DNA of 57,934 bases from Gammaproteobacteria bacterium UBA5338 (GTDB lineage Bacteria; Pseudomonadota; Gammaproteobacteria; Pseudomonadales; UBA5862), in assembly GCA_002408105.1 (NCBI GenBank), contig DHQM01000118.1, positions 7,071 to 65,004 of the forward strand, given 5' to 3'. Position 1 is the stretch's first letter. The number at the start of each line of letters is the position of its first letter. This document shows positions 27,021-36,589 of the stretch, one piece after another. A program made the translations under genes and the position numbers. The notes under the pieces are model-generated. The model was not told where the DNA came from, searched no databases, and worked only from the letters and a program-made list of their open reading frames with translations.

Positions 27021-27063
27021 AGCACCTCGGGGACGCCGTACTCCGGTCCAGCGTGCTGAGGGG

Positions 27064-27822
27064 TTACCGGCCTTTGAACTTGGGAGTTCGGCGCTCCAAA
27101 AATGCCCGTGCACCTTCTTGGAGGTCTTCCGATTCCTTGGCAGCGCGCATGCCTTGTTCTGCCGCATCCCAATCCAGGTTGCTGCGGGCGATCTGATTCA
27201 GGCAACGCTTCATTCCGCGCACAGCGATTGGAGCGTGGTCGGCCAATTGCTGGGCCAGCTGTGCGGTCTGTGCGGCGAGCTGATCGCGGGGGCAGATGTA
27301 GTCGAGGTACCCCAGTTCATAGAGGCAGCTTGCTTCGAAGGTGTCTGCCAGCAGTAGCATGCGCTTGGCCGTGTTGAGCCCGAGTCGCTCAACGGCACGC
27401 CGCATCCCGTTGATGTAGTAGTGGACACCGAGCCGTGCGGCGGGGATGCGCAACTGGAAGTCGTCGACACCAATTCGGAAGTCGCAAGCGAGCGTCAGGT
27501 CGACACCACCTCCGTAGACTCCGCCATTGATTGCGCAGACAGTCGGGATTGGCAGGGCCTCAAGCTGGTCGATCACCGCTTCGAGGTCAGCTTCGCGTCC
27601 CGGTTGCGACGGAATATCACCGATGTCGAAACCCGCGCAAAAGGTTCGATCTCCGCGAGCCGTCAGAATCAGCACCCGGGTGCTTTTGCGTTTTTCGATC
27701 CGTGAGAGCAATTTGCCCAACTGAGTCACTTCCGCAGCGGGGATTCGGTTGTGTAGCTCCGGTCGGTTGAGGCAGAGGGTCGCAATCGGCCCGTCGAAAT
27801 CGATCTGAAACAAGTCACTCAT
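27064..27822 (-). CDS. enoyl-CoA hydratase/isomerase-family protein with altered catalytic residues
   Basis: The 252-residue crotonase-fold protein has the oxyanion-hole segments TFCAGFDIGDI and CAINGGVYGGGVDLTLACDF. The two glutamates that activate water in classical hydratases are replaced: the first by Asp108 (GGGVD) and the second by Ala128 (IPAARLG). It therefore may not be a hydratase; isomerase, thioesterase or hydrolase activity is possible within the superfamily. A hydrophobic C-terminal part with RTPKFKG is typical of the family. The ATG at 27822 lies just after glutathione reductase, on the same strand with a 16-base gap, so the two are cotranscribed. Confidence 0.85.
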   Translation of the reverse strand: MSDLFQIDFDGPIATLCLNRPELHNRIPAAEVTQLGKLLSRIEKRKSTRVLILTARGDRTFCAGFDIGDIPSQPGREADLEAVIDQLEALPIPTVCAINGGVYGGGVDLTLACDFRIGVDDFQLRIPAARLGVHYYINGMRRAVERLGLNTAKRMLLLADTFEASCLYELGYLDYICPRDQLAAQTAQLAQQLADHAPIAVRGMKRCLNQIARSNLDWDAAEQGMRAAKESEDLQEGARAFLERRTPKFKGR

Positions 27823-27838
27823 ACGCAGCCGTTGTACG

Positions 27839-29206
27839 TCAGTCGCCGACGGGCGTGCGCAAGGTGACGAATTCCTCTGCCGCGGTGGGGTGGATGCCCA
27901 GGGTGGCGTCGAACTGTGCCTTGGTAAGTCCGGCATTGACCGCGACGGCAAGCCCCTGAATGATCTCAGCTCCGTGCTCGCCCACCATGTGGGCACCGAG
28001 AACCCGGTCGGTCGTGCCGTCGACCACCAGTTTCACCAATGCCTGTTCCGACCGCCTGCTCAAGGTCATTTTGAGTGGCGTAAACTGGCTGCGAAACACC
28101 CGCACATCCGGGTACTGCGTGCGCGCTTCCGCCTCGGTCAACCCGACGGTCGCCAGGGGTGGGCGTGAAAAGACGGCAGTGGGGATCTGCTGCAGATCCG
28201 TCCGCGTTGGTTGCTTCAAGCCAATGGTTCGTGCCACCGCCATGCCTTGTGCCAGCGCGACTGGCGTCAGTTGGTGGCCGCCGGTGACATCACCTATGGC
28301 ATAAATGCCTGCAACATTGGTGCGGTGGTATGCGTCGACTTCAATGGCTCCATTGGCGTTCACTGCGACGCCCGCATGCTCAAGCCCGAGCCCCAATGTG
28401 GCTGGCTGGCGCCCGGTCGCAAACATCACTGCGTCCACCGGCAGGGTGGTGTCACCCGTAAGGTGCAGCACCCGTTGGCCTGCGTCTGCGAGGCTAATTT
28501 CGCGAATGTCTGTCTCGAAGTGGCAGTGAACGCCGCTTTTCTGTAGGTCTTCGGCCAGGCACCGGCGCAGGTCCTCATCGAATCCGCGCAGCGGAAGGTC
28601 GCGCCGGTAAATCAGGTGGGTATCGACCCCCAGGCCCGCGAAGATTCCGACAAACTCCATGGCGATGTAGCCGCCGCCCACGACTGCGATTGATTGGGGG
28701 AGCTCTGGGAGGCTGAACACATCGTCGGACACGAGCGCGTGCTCGATACCAGGTGTGGGGGGGCGGTATGGAACTCCGCCGGTCGCCACCAGGATGTCCT
28801 GCGCGCGGTGGTGCTGTTGTCCAACCCGGACTTCATTGGCGCCTGTGAAGGTGGCGTCGCCCCAAAGGCGCTCGACACCCGCTTCGGCCAGCAAGCGCTC
28901 ATAGATTCCACTGAGGCGGGCGATTTCTTGGTCCTTGTTGTGCCGCAGGGTGGTCCAATTGAGTGTTGGAGGTGCCGAGAGCTCCCAGCCATAACCCTGG
29001 GCGTCCAGGAAGGCATCGCCGAACTCGGCGCCGTACACGAACAGTTTCTTCGGAACACAGCCGATGTTGACGCAGGTCCCACCCCAGAACTGGCGTTCCA
29101 CGATGGCCACCCGGGCCCCATAGCCGGCCGCCATGCGCGCGGCACGCACGCCACCGGAACCGCCGCCAATCACGATGAGGTCGTATGAATTGTTGTTGGA
29201 CGCCAC
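27839..29206 (-). CDS. gor: glutathione-disulfide reductase
   Basis: The 455-residue flavoprotein reduces oxidised glutathione with NADPH. It has the FAD site VIGGGSGGVRAAR, the redox-active disulfide GGTCVNIGCVPKK, the NADPH site VVGGGYIAMEF, the GDVTGGHQLTPVA segment, and the C-terminal GIHPTAAEEFV with the catalytic His and Glu. YRRDLPLRGFDED after the NADPH motif carries arginines that favour NADPH. A GTG at 29206 follows AAGGAG by five bases and is preferred; a GTG at 29212 overlaps the ribosome site. The downstream crotonase shares its transcript. The GST gene at 9.1 kb and this enzyme show that glutathione is used. Confidence 0.95.
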   Translation of the reverse strand: MASNNNSYDLIVIGGGSGGVRAARMAAGYGARVAIVERQFWGGTCVNIGCVPKKLFVYGAEFGDAFLDAQGYGWELSAPPTLNWTTLRHNKDQEIARLSGIYERLLAEAGVERLWGDATFTGANEVRVGQQHHRAQDILVATGGVPYRPPTPGIEHALVSDDVFSLPELPQSIAVVGGGYIAMEFVGIFAGLGVDTHLIYRRDLPLRGFDEDLRRCLAEDLQKSGVHCHFETDIREISLADAGQRVLHLTGDTTLPVDAVMFATGRQPATLGLGLEHAGVAVNANGAIEVDAYHRTNVAGIYAIGDVTGGHQLTPVALAQGMAVARTIGLKQPTRTDLQQIPTAVFSRPPLATVGLTEAEARTQYPDVRVFRSQFTPLKMTLSRRSEQALVKLVVDGTTDRVLGAHMVGEHGAEIIQGLAVAVNAGLTKAQFDATLGIHPTAAEEFVTLRTPVGD

Positions 29207-29272
29207 GCGCACTCCTTTTCGGGACGGCGTAAGGATAGGCGAGCCGAACGGCAGAGGGAAGCCGGGGGTGGT

Positions 29273-30043
29273 TCAGTCGTCGTACAGCTGGCGCTTTTTC
29301 CAATGGGCGTCGGTGCTGCCGCTGACGGTGGGGCTGGTGAGTGGCTGCTGCGCCGCAATTCGTGCACGCAGCTCCCGAATTTCCTGCTGCACCCGCTGCA
29401 CATTCGAGCTCGACCGAAAGGGGTGGGCCGCAGGCAAGCGATGCAGAGCGTCTTCCTCGGCGCGCAGGTGATGCAGTGCGCCGCTCAAGTCATTGGCCGA
29501 CTTGCGTTGTGCAGCTTCACTCTGGTGGGCTTGGTAACTGGTCTCGTGTCCGAGCTGTTCGAGCGAGGCATATAGTTGCGGCCAGTCGTGGTGCTGGCAA
29601 GAGGGCTGTTGCGACCAGTGGTCCAGCTGCTCAGCGAGCTTGCGCAGTGATCGGCGAACCGCCCCAAGTTCGCTTGGCTGCAGTTGGGGGTTGCGGGAGG
29701 GAGTGGTGTCCGATTCCAGGGGCCCTTGTGCCGCGAGCTTCTCTTCCAGGGCCCAAAGTTCGTGCTCAAACTCGGCACGGGAGGCCGACTCTTTGACCAA
29801 TTCCACCAATGTTCGTGCCACCGAGGCCTGACGCTCGAGCAGGAGAGCCAACAACCGGCGAGGCAGGTACTGCTCGGGGAAGCTGTTGATCAGCCGGGAG
29901 AGAAACTTCCGGCGGGCCTGGAGCCGTGCAACCCGTTCTCGCTGCTTCGCGTTCATGCGCTCTGCATCGCGCGACACCCAGTAGACGAGTGCTGCGATCA
30001 AAGCGGCGGTGGCGGCTACGGCGGCCAAGGTCATCGAGTTCAT
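29273..30043 (-). CDS. single-pass membrane coiled-coil protein, unknown
   Basis: The 256-residue protein has one N-terminal membrane helix (about residues 5-23, TLAAVAATAALIAALVYWV) followed by a long, charged, helical cytoplasmic region with Leu and Ala heptads, for example ERVARLQARRKFLSRL and VQRVQQEIRELRARIA, separated by a polar stretch around 110-130. It may be a type II inner-membrane protein with coiled coils. I do not recognise a family. The start is ATG at 30043; an ATG at 30034 (MTLAAV) is also possible. The region to the tRNA genes (194 bases) holds their promoter. Confidence 0.6.
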   Translation of the reverse strand: MNSMTLAAVAATAALIAALVYWVSRDAERMNAKQRERVARLQARRKFLSRLINSFPEQYLPRRLLALLLERQASVARTLVELVKESASRAEFEHELWALEEKLAAQGPLESDTTPSRNPQLQPSELGAVRRSLRKLAEQLDHWSQQPSCQHHDWPQLYASLEQLGHETSYQAHQSEAAQRKSANDLSGALHHLRAEEDALHRLPAAHPFRSSSNVQRVQQEIRELRARIAAQQPLTSPTVSGSTDAHWKKRQLYDD

Positions 30044-30150
30044 CGGCGAGCGGCCCGGGAGGGGGTATTCGCGATTGCGGCCAAATGGCTTTTCGCTCTC
30101 AGGGTTGTCCTACGAGTGTAGTTCAGGGGTACGGGAGCGGGGAATGCCGG

Positions 30151-30179
30151 TTGACGGCACAGTGACAGGCCCATACAAT
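30151..30179 (+). promoter_or_regulatory. sigma70 promoter of the tRNA genes
   Basis: TTGACG and TACAAT are separated by exactly 17 bases, and a GC-rich stretch (GCGCTCCGC) follows the -10 element, the discriminator pattern seen in stringently controlled stable-RNA promoters. The -10 box ends about 60 bases before tRNA-Glu. Confidence 0.8.
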
Positions 30180-30237
30180 GCGCTCCGCTTCGGCACTGAG
30201 GACCGCTTGAGGCCCATCAACAGGATGGGATTGACTG

Positions 30238-30313
30238 GTCCCCTTCGTCTAGTGGCCTAGGACACCGCCCTTTCACGGCGGTAACAGGGGTTCGAGTCCC
30301 CTAGGGGACGCCA
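30238..30313 (+). tRNA. tRNA-Glu (anticodon TTC)
   Basis: The 76-base gene folds as a cloverleaf: GTCCCCT pairs with AGGGGAC, the anticodon stem is CCGCC/GGCGG, and the anticodon TTC lies at 30272-30274. The T-arm loop is GTTCGAGTC and CCA is encoded at the 3' end. Confidence 0.97.
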
Positions 30314-30358
30314 TTTCCTGTCGCTTTGCCTTGGTGCGAAGAAGCTTTTATGATTCGT

Positions 30359-30374
30359 ATGCCGACATCGGCAT
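30359..30374. repeat. inverted repeat between the two tRNA genes
   Basis: ATGCCGACATCGGCAT is a perfect 7-2-7 inverted repeat in the 71-base spacer. It may be a processing hairpin or a protein site. No T run follows, so it is not a good terminator. Confidence 0.5.
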
Positions 30375-30384
30375 TCCAATACAT

Positions 30385-30460
<76 letters not shown>

Positions 30461-30572
30461 GTTTTTTGCAACCTCTTCATTATTGCTCAGCGCGGTTGCG
30501 CCAGAGTACCACGCTTTGGTGTCCGGTTCGGCGCCTGGAATTCGCAGCCACCGCAGTCACCATTTACGCTGC

Positions 30573-30609
30573 AACGGGCACGCATCGGCAGCGCCGGGGC
30601 GTGCCCGTT
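30573..30609. terminator. eleven-base-pair inverted repeat after the H-NS gene
   Basis: AACGGGCACGC (30573-30583) is the exact reverse complement of GCGTGCCCGTT (30599-30609), around a 15-base loop. It sits eleven bases from the H-NS stop and after the tRNA genes, so it could end either transcript, but it lacks a strong T run. Confidence 0.5.
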
Positions 30610-30619
30610 GTGTTTGGAT

Positions 30620-30934
30620 CTAAATTTTAAACTCTTCGAGATTTCGGCCCTGTTGCTCGAACGCGCGCAGCCATTTGGGCTTCGCGCCAATTCCTGACCA
30701 GGTTTTTTCTGGATCTTCGGGGTGGCGGTATTTGGGCGGCAACTTGCGTCGCGCCCGCTTCGCTTTTTCGCTTGCGGATATTTCTACGGAGAGTCCCGCA
30801 GATTCTGCGAGTTCTCGAATCTTTTGCGCAGCATCCTTTTTGCGCTGTTCTTGGTGGGATGCAATGAGGGATTCGGCCTTTTGAATGAGTTTCTTGAGGT
30901 CTTCTTCAGAAAGATTGGAAATGTCTGGGAGCAT
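30620..30934 (-). CDS. H-NS-family DNA-binding protein (BpH3/XvH type)
   Basis: The 104-residue protein has an N-terminal helical oligomerisation region (DISNLSEEDLKKLIQKAESLIASHQEQ), a Lys-rich linker, and the C-terminal DNA-binding domain KYRHPEDPEKTWSGIGAKPKW with the family core TWxGxGxxPxW. Such proteins condense the nucleoid and silence AT-rich DNA. The ATG at 30934 with GAGG eight bases upstream is preferred over an extended start at 30979. A minus-strand -10 sequence (TATACT; 31001-31006) lies upstream. It is transcribed opposite to the tRNAs and divergently from the ABC exporter genes. The AT-rich islands at 13.3, 35.5 and 37.4 kb would be natural targets. Confidence 0.88.
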   Translation of the reverse strand: MLPDISNLSEEDLKKLIQKAESLIASHQEQRKKDAAQKIRELAESAGLSVEISASEKAKRARRKLPPKYRHPEDPEKTWSGIGAKPKWLRAFEQQGRNLEEFKI

Positions 30935-31090
30935 TACATCAGCCTCGAATGGTGGGATGATTGCGAGTTGTTTGGCCACGTGCCCGGCACGCTACCAAGA
31001 AGTATAACGGAATTATCGCTTACGCAGAAATAGCGAAAGCGTCGCAAGCAAACTGGTTTTTGATACGGTGGTTTGATTCAAGGAGCAATG

Positions 31091-32026
31091 ATGAGTTCCG
31101 CGCTCAGTATCCGAAATTTGCGCAAAGTATACTCCGGTGGGTTCGAAGCGTTGAAAGGAATCGACCTGGAAGTGGAGCAGGGCCAGTTCCTGGCTTTGCT
31201 GGGACCGAACGGAGCGGGGAAGAGCACGACGATTGGCATCATTTCCGGGTTGGTCAACAAGTCCAGTGGATCCATTGCAGTGTTCGGTCGGGACATTGAT
31301 CGAGACTTTTCCGGTGCCAAGCGGGAAATCGGTGTGGTGCCACAGGAGTTCAATTTCAATCAGTTTGAGCGGGTTGCAGACATTGTTGCAACCCAGGCGG
31401 GCATGTACGGGTTGCCGCGCAAATTGGCGACGCAGCGTACCGAAACCTATTTGCACCGGCTGGGCCTGTGGGACAAGCGCAACGAGCGGTCCAGATTTCT
31501 GTCGGGGGGCATGAAACGGCGCCTGATGATTGCGCGGGCACTGGTGCACGAGCCACGCCTGCTCATCCTCGACGAACCCACAGCGGGCGTCGATATTGAA
31601 CTGCGCCGGTCCATGTGGTCGTTTCTCCGGCAATTGAACGCGGAAGGGACGACCATTATCTTGACCACCCACTACCTGGAAGAGGCCGAGAGCCTGTGCC
31701 GGCAGATCGCCATCATTGATGGTGGCGAAATCGTGGTGAATACAGAAACCAAAACGCTGTTGCAGCGAATGAACACCGAGACGTTCATCCTTGATATCGA
31801 TGAGCCCTGTGAGGCGGCTCCAGCTGCAGATGGCTATGCGGTGCGAAAGATCGATTCAACCACACTTGAAGTGGACGTGGTCAAGGATCAAGGCCTCAAC
31901 CAGCTCTTCAGTCAGCTAATGACCCAGGGAATTCAGGTGATCAGCATGCGCAATAAAGCCAATCGCCTTGAGGAACTGTTTGTGAGCTTGATTGAAGGCA
32001 ACGGAGCCACCACGGCAGAGCCATAA
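31091..32026 (+). CDS. yadG: ABC transporter ATP-binding protein (YadG-like)
   Basis: The 311-residue protein has the Walker A motif GPNGAGKST (about residue 40), the signature SGGMKRRL (about 138), Walker B LLILDEPTAGVD (about 157) and the switch His in TTHYLEE. This is the ATPase half of a drug/lipid or polysaccharide-type ABC-2 exporter; C-terminal residues after about 225 form a short extra domain. ATG codons at 31088 and 31091 both lie behind AAGGAG; the second gives better spacing. The permease gene follows 34 bases later. Confidence 0.9.
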   Translation: MSSALSIRNLRKVYSGGFEALKGIDLEVEQGQFLALLGPNGAGKSTTIGIISGLVNKSSGSIAVFGRDIDRDFSGAKREIGVVPQEFNFNQFERVADIVATQAGMYGLPRKLATQRTETYLHRLGLWDKRNERSRFLSGGMKRRLMIARALVHEPRLLILDEPTAGVDIELRRSMWSFLRQLNAEGTTIILTTHYLEEAESLCRQIAIIDGGEIVVNTETKTLLQRMNTETFILDIDEPCEAAPAADGYAVRKIDSTTLEVDVVKDQGLNQLFSQLMTQGIQVISMRNKANRLEELFVSLIEGNGATTAEP

Positions 32027-32060
32027 CCGCGGCGCTGCCAGTGACGACGAGTAATAAACG

Positions 32061-32834
32061 ATGAAAGCATTCGAACAATGGGTCGCCTTCCAAACCATTT
32101 TTCAACGGGAGGTGCGCAGGTATACGCGCATTTGGCTGCAAACCTTGGTGCCGCCAATGATCACCACCGGGCTGTACTTTGTCATATTCGGGAACCTCAT
32201 TGGTCAGCGAATCGGTCCGATGGACGGGTTTGCGTACATGGAGTTCATTGTTCCAGGGTTGATCATGATGGCGGTGATCACCAACTCCTATTCCAACGTG
32301 GTGTCGTCCTTCTACAACACGAAGTTTCAGCGGTGCATTGAGGAAATGTTGGTTTCACCAATGCCAAACTATGTGATCCTACTGGGCTACGTGCTTGGGG
32401 GCGTGAGCCGCGGTCTGGCGGTGGGTGCCTTGGTTACAGGCCTGGCAATCCTGTTTATGGACCTGCACATCCATAACCTTTGGATCACAGGGCTGGTGAT
32501 TTCAATGACCGCGGTGCTGTTTTCGTTGGGTGGCTTCGTAAACGCCGTTTTCGCCAATAGCTTTGACGACATTTCGATCATTCCGACGTTCGTGTTGACG
32601 CCGCTGACCTATCTCGGAGGGGTGTTTTACTCGATTCAAATGCTGCCCGACGCGTGGCAGTGGGTCTCCAAGGCGAACCCGATTTTGTACATGGTCAATG
32701 CGTTTCGGTATGGGTTCTTGGGCACCTCGGACATTCCCGTGGGGGCATCGTTGGTACTCATCGCGGTGTTCAGCGCAGGGTTGTTCGCCTATTGCATGTA
32801 CCTGCTCAATCGCGGGGTTGGTATTCGCACCTGA
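32061..32834 (+). CDS. yadH: ABC-2 type transporter permease (YadH-like)
   Basis: The 257-residue protein has six membrane segments in the ABC-2 layout, with an N-terminal basic stretch (REVRRYTRIWLQTLVPPMITTGLYFVIFG), the conserved region EEMLVSPMPNYVILLGYV and the C-terminal ANPILYMVNAFRYGFLG. The last is the ABC-2 signature. It pairs with the ATPase upstream, matching the E. coli yadGH arrangement. The exported substrate is unknown. No strong ribosome site is visible; the short gap suggests translation coupling. Confidence 0.9.
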   Translation: MKAFEQWVAFQTIFQREVRRYTRIWLQTLVPPMITTGLYFVIFGNLIGQRIGPMDGFAYMEFIVPGLIMMAVITNSYSNVVSSFYNTKFQRCIEEMLVSPMPNYVILLGYVLGGVSRGLAVGALVTGLAILFMDLHIHNLWITGLVISMTAVLFSLGGFVNAVFANSFDDISIIPTFVLTPLTYLGGVFYSIQMLPDAWQWVSKANPILYMVNAFRYGFLGTSDIPVGASLVLIAVFSAGLFAYCMYLLNRGVGIRT

Positions 32835-32850
32835 ACGGGCGCTGAGCGGT

Positions 32851-33549
32851 TTAGGCGGGCCCGAACCAAACCGCTTTGGCGAGTCCCACGACTTGTCCGG
32901 CAGCGTTGAAAACCGCGGTCCCTGCGTGCAATTTGCGGCCCTCGGCACCGATTTTCCAACCCACCACGACAGCCGGCTCGTTCGCGCGCAACTGGCCGGT
33001 GACCTCGCCAGTGATGCGACCCAGGAACCCAGGCTGGTGCGTGGCCATAAAGGCGAAAGCGCCCGGGCAGTCGAGCGCCGACCAGATGTAGACGGGGTCC
33101 ACACAACCGGAGCTGTTTGCCAGGTTGTCAGCCGGAGTCCAACAGGCCGCGACTGTGCCAGCATCATCGACTGGGCCGGCGTAAATGTTGAGGCCCTCGT
33201 TGTCGTCCCGCTCGGTACCACAGACGAAGCAAATGGGGTGCACGTTGCGGGTTAGGGCCGGAGACATGCTTGCTGCTGCACGGGCGGCTTCGGCTCCCGG
33301 ATTGTGCGGGGGCTGCAAATCGAGTGCGGCGGGTTTGGCGCTTGCCAGCGTTTGCCCGTCCCGCACCGCGTTGACCACCCCGTCGGCCTCGTGTTCCAGT
33401 CTGAGTGGGGTGTCCAGGGGGGTCGGCCTCAGCAGGGTGATCTGCGCAGGCCCGCGCACCTCCCTCGCCAACAGGCCCGCGACGTATCCACCGTTGCCGA
33501 TTCCCGGCGGTCCGGCATATTTTTTCTCGACGATCAAGGTGTCAGCCAT
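32851..33549 (-). CDS. hotdog-fold thioesterase-like protein
   Basis: The 232-residue protein looks like two hotdog halves: KYAGPPGIGNGGYVAGLLAREVRGPAQITLLRPTPLDTPLRLE in the first, and CVDPVYIWSALDCPGAFAF ... GEVTGQLRANEPAVVVGWKIGAEGRKLHAGTAVFN in the second. GNGGYVAGLLA and the GRKLHAGTAVF strand are typical of PaaI/acyl-CoA thioesterase-like members. A CFVCG pair near residue 107 is unusual and could bind metal. The substrate is unknown. It is convergent with the permease, with 16 bases between, and divergent from the 5'-nucleotidase. Confidence 0.7.
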   Translation of the reverse strand: MADTLIVEKKYAGPPGIGNGGYVAGLLAREVRGPAQITLLRPTPLDTPLRLEHEADGVVNAVRDGQTLASAKPAALDLQPPHNPGAEAARAAASMSPALTRNVHPICFVCGTERDDNEGLNIYAGPVDDAGTVAACWTPADNLANSSGCVDPVYIWSALDCPGAFAFMATHQPGFLGRITGEVTGQLRANEPAVVVGWKIGAEGRKLHAGTAVFNAAGQVVGLAKAVWFGPA

Positions 33550-33597
33550 GGTGCACCGCCATTGGTTTGAGCCGATGTGGTTGCTCCCATTGCGGGC

Positions 33598-33625
33598 TTG
33601 GTCCGCGGCAGGAGTCGATTATAGT
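33598..33625 (+). promoter_or_regulatory. candidate promoter of the 5'-nucleotidase gene
   Basis: TTGGTC and TATAGT are 16 bases apart in the gap before the nucleotidase gene. The -10 is good, the -35 only fair. Confidence 0.4.
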
Positions 33626-33692
33626 GGGCCGAAGTGTACCCAATTTGGCGCGCGCTTGGGGGCGCGTCGGATGCTTGTGAAGGGGCAAAGCA

Positions 33693-34592
33693 ATGGCGTT
33701 TCAATTCGATCGGCTGGTGGTCGGAATTTCGTCCAGGGCGCTGTTTGACCTGGATGCCAGTCACCAAGTGTATGAGCAGGAGGGATTGGGCGCCTACGCC
33801 AGGTACCAAATCGAGCACGAGAACGACCCGCTGGGCCCGGGGCCTTCGTTCCACTTCGTGCGCAAGCTCCTGAACCTGAACAACCTGGTTCCGGGCGGCC
33901 CCTTGGTCGAAGTCATCCTCCTGTCGCGCAACAGTGCAGACACCGGATTGCGGGTGTTCAATTCGATCCAGCACCACAATCTGGAAATCAGCCGCGCAGC
34001 GTTTTGCGGCGGAGAGGCGCCTTACCGTTACATGGGCCCTTTCGGTTGCCAGTTGTTTTTATCAGCGGAGTCCTCCGACGTCGGTCAGGCGCTGGAGGCC
34101 GGTGTGGCTGCAGCCACGATTTTGCCTTGGGCCGGGGACCAAACGGGAGACGAGAGTTTGCGGTTCGCATTCGACGGCGATGCCGTGCTGTTTTCGGACG
34201 AAGCGGAGCAGGTGTTCCAGGCACAGGGCCTGGACGCGTTCGCCTCCAGCGAACGCCTTGCGGCCAACGAGCCGCTTTCAGGAGGGCCGTTCAAGCCGTT
34301 CCTGGCTGCGCTTCACAAATTGCAGTCTCGACTGCCCCAGGATACCCCACAGATGCTGCGCACTGCGCTGGTGACGGCACGCTCCGCTCCAGCGCACGAG
34401 CGGGTGATTCGCACCCTGCGTGCCTGGGACATCCGGGTGGATGAAAGCCTGTTTCTCGGGGGGCGTGACAAGGCGTTGTTCCTGCAGGCCTACGGTGCGG
34501 ACATTTTCTTTGATGACCAGCGGGGGCACTGCCAGTCTGCCAGCGAGCACGTTGCGACGGGCCACGTTCCCCATGGCGTAACCAACCGGTGA
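33693..34592 (+). CDS. cytosolic 5'-nucleotidase (cN-I family)
   Basis: The 299-residue protein begins with LVVGISSRALFDLDASHQVYEQEGLGAYARYQ and contains FAFDGDAVLFSDEAEQVF, in which the DGD of the haloacid-dehalogenase-like site provides the aspartyl nucleophile, followed by PFLAALHKLQ and RDKALFLQAYGADIFFDDQRGHC. These are the hallmarks of the cN-I-type 5'-nucleotidase family (PF06189), which dephosphorylates nucleoside monophosphates such as AMP. It acts in the cytoplasm in nucleotide turnover. AAGGGG precedes the ATG. It is convergent with the TSUP permease gene. Confidence 0.88.
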   Translation: MAFQFDRLVVGISSRALFDLDASHQVYEQEGLGAYARYQIEHENDPLGPGPSFHFVRKLLNLNNLVPGGPLVEVILLSRNSADTGLRVFNSIQHHNLEISRAAFCGGEAPYRYMGPFGCQLFLSAESSDVGQALEAGVAAATILPWAGDQTGDESLRFAFDGDAVLFSDEAEQVFQAQGLDAFASSERLAANEPLSGGPFKPFLAALHKLQSRLPQDTPQMLRTALVTARSAPAHERVIRTLRAWDIRVDESLFLGGRDKALFLQAYGADIFFDDQRGHCQSASEHVATGHVPHGVTNR

Positions 34593-34636
34593 CGGTGTCC
34601 ACCGCCGGGGCGCGGGTTAGGGGCGGGCGCCGGACG

Positions 34637-35416
34637 CTAGAAAAACGCAAAGCGCACGCCCAGAATCAAGAGCATGCTCGCCAAGATGGGCTGCAGGACC
34701 TGTTCAGGCAACTGGGAGCCAAGCCGAGTACCTGCGTAGATGGCTGGGATCGAGCCGACGAGCAGGCTCGCGAGCAGGAGCACATCCACGTGGCCAAGGA
34801 AGAAGTGTCCTGCCCCTGCGATCAATGTGAGTGGCACAGCGTGTGCAAGGTCGGTCCCCACGATGCGGGCTGCGGCCAGTGCCGGAAAAAGCACCATTAG
34901 CAACGCGGTTCCGAATGCTCCGGCGCCCACGGACGAAAGGGTCACCAGCACACCAAGCGCCAGACCACACAGCGCTGTAAAGGCGTAGCGGTGCTGTCGA
35001 GGGGGGCGGGGCGATTTCGCTTCCGGCTGGGCCCAACGTTGCAGTCGTCCCTTGAACAGCAGCACCAATGCCGTGGCGATGAGCATTGCGCCAAGGGCGC
35101 CGGTGAGCAGGTGTTGGTAGTCGTGCGCGTCGTCGAAGTACCGGTGCAGTACGTACACCGTAACGATCGAGGCCGGCAAGCTGCCAGCAGCCATGGCACC
35201 GACAATGCGCCAGTCGATGTTGCGACGGCGGGCGTGCATGGTGACACCACTGGCTTTGGTCAGCGCTGCATATACGAGGTCCGTGCCGATCGCCGTGTGG
35301 TAGGGAAAGCCGAACAGGATCAGCAGCGGCGTCATCAGCGAACCGCCACCGACGCCGGTGAGACCAATGGTGAAGCCGACAGCGGCACCCGCGATGACGT
35401 ACAGAAAAAAATCCAC
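34637..35416 (-). CDS. TSUP-family permease, divergent from cysB
   Basis: The 259-residue protein has eight membrane segments in two halves, with GFTIGLTGVGGGSLMTPLLILFG and LVTLSSVGAGAFGTALLMVLFP as the two glycine-rich signatures. It belongs to the TSUP (TauE/SafE) family. Its position back to back with cysB, sharing a 170-base AT-rich region, makes a sulfur anion such as sulfate or sulfite the most likely substrate; some TSUP proteins act as sulfate importers in this context. The start is GTG with AAGGA eight bases upstream. The transport direction cannot be read from sequence. Confidence 0.85.
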   Translation of the reverse strand: MDFFLYVIAGAAVGFTIGLTGVGGGSLMTPLLILFGFPYHTAIGTDLVYAALTKASGVTMHARRRNIDWRIVGAMAAGSLPASIVTVYVLHRYFDDAHDYQHLLTGALGAMLIATALVLLFKGRLQRWAQPEAKSPRPPRQHRYAFTALCGLALGVLVTLSSVGAGAFGTALLMVLFPALAAARIVGTDLAHAVPLTLIAGAGHFFLGHVDVLLLASLLVGSIPAIYAGTRLGSQLPEQVLQPILASMLLILGVRFAFF

Positions 35417-35485
35417 AGCGCGGGTCCTTGTTCCCGGGGTTGGCCAACGATCGCGGCCAGAGACTGTGGATCATAGCCAGGACCC

Positions 35486-35535
35486 TATATTCTTAAAAGT
35501 AATTTTTAATTATATTTTTAATATTTCTAGATATA
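35486..35535. promoter_or_regulatory. AT-rich cysB/permease intergenic control region
   Basis: The region contains TATATTCTTAAAAGTAAT (35486-35503) and then an almost pure A/T stretch to about 35535. The 18-base motif resembles one upstream of cysH at 37413. CysB operators are AT-rich, so a CysB or H-NS role is possible. Confidence 0.4.
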
Positions 35536-35538
35536 TGA

Positions 35539-36561
<1,023 letters not shown>

Positions 36562-36589
36562 CGGTGAGCGGTCGGCAGCTGAGTTCGCC

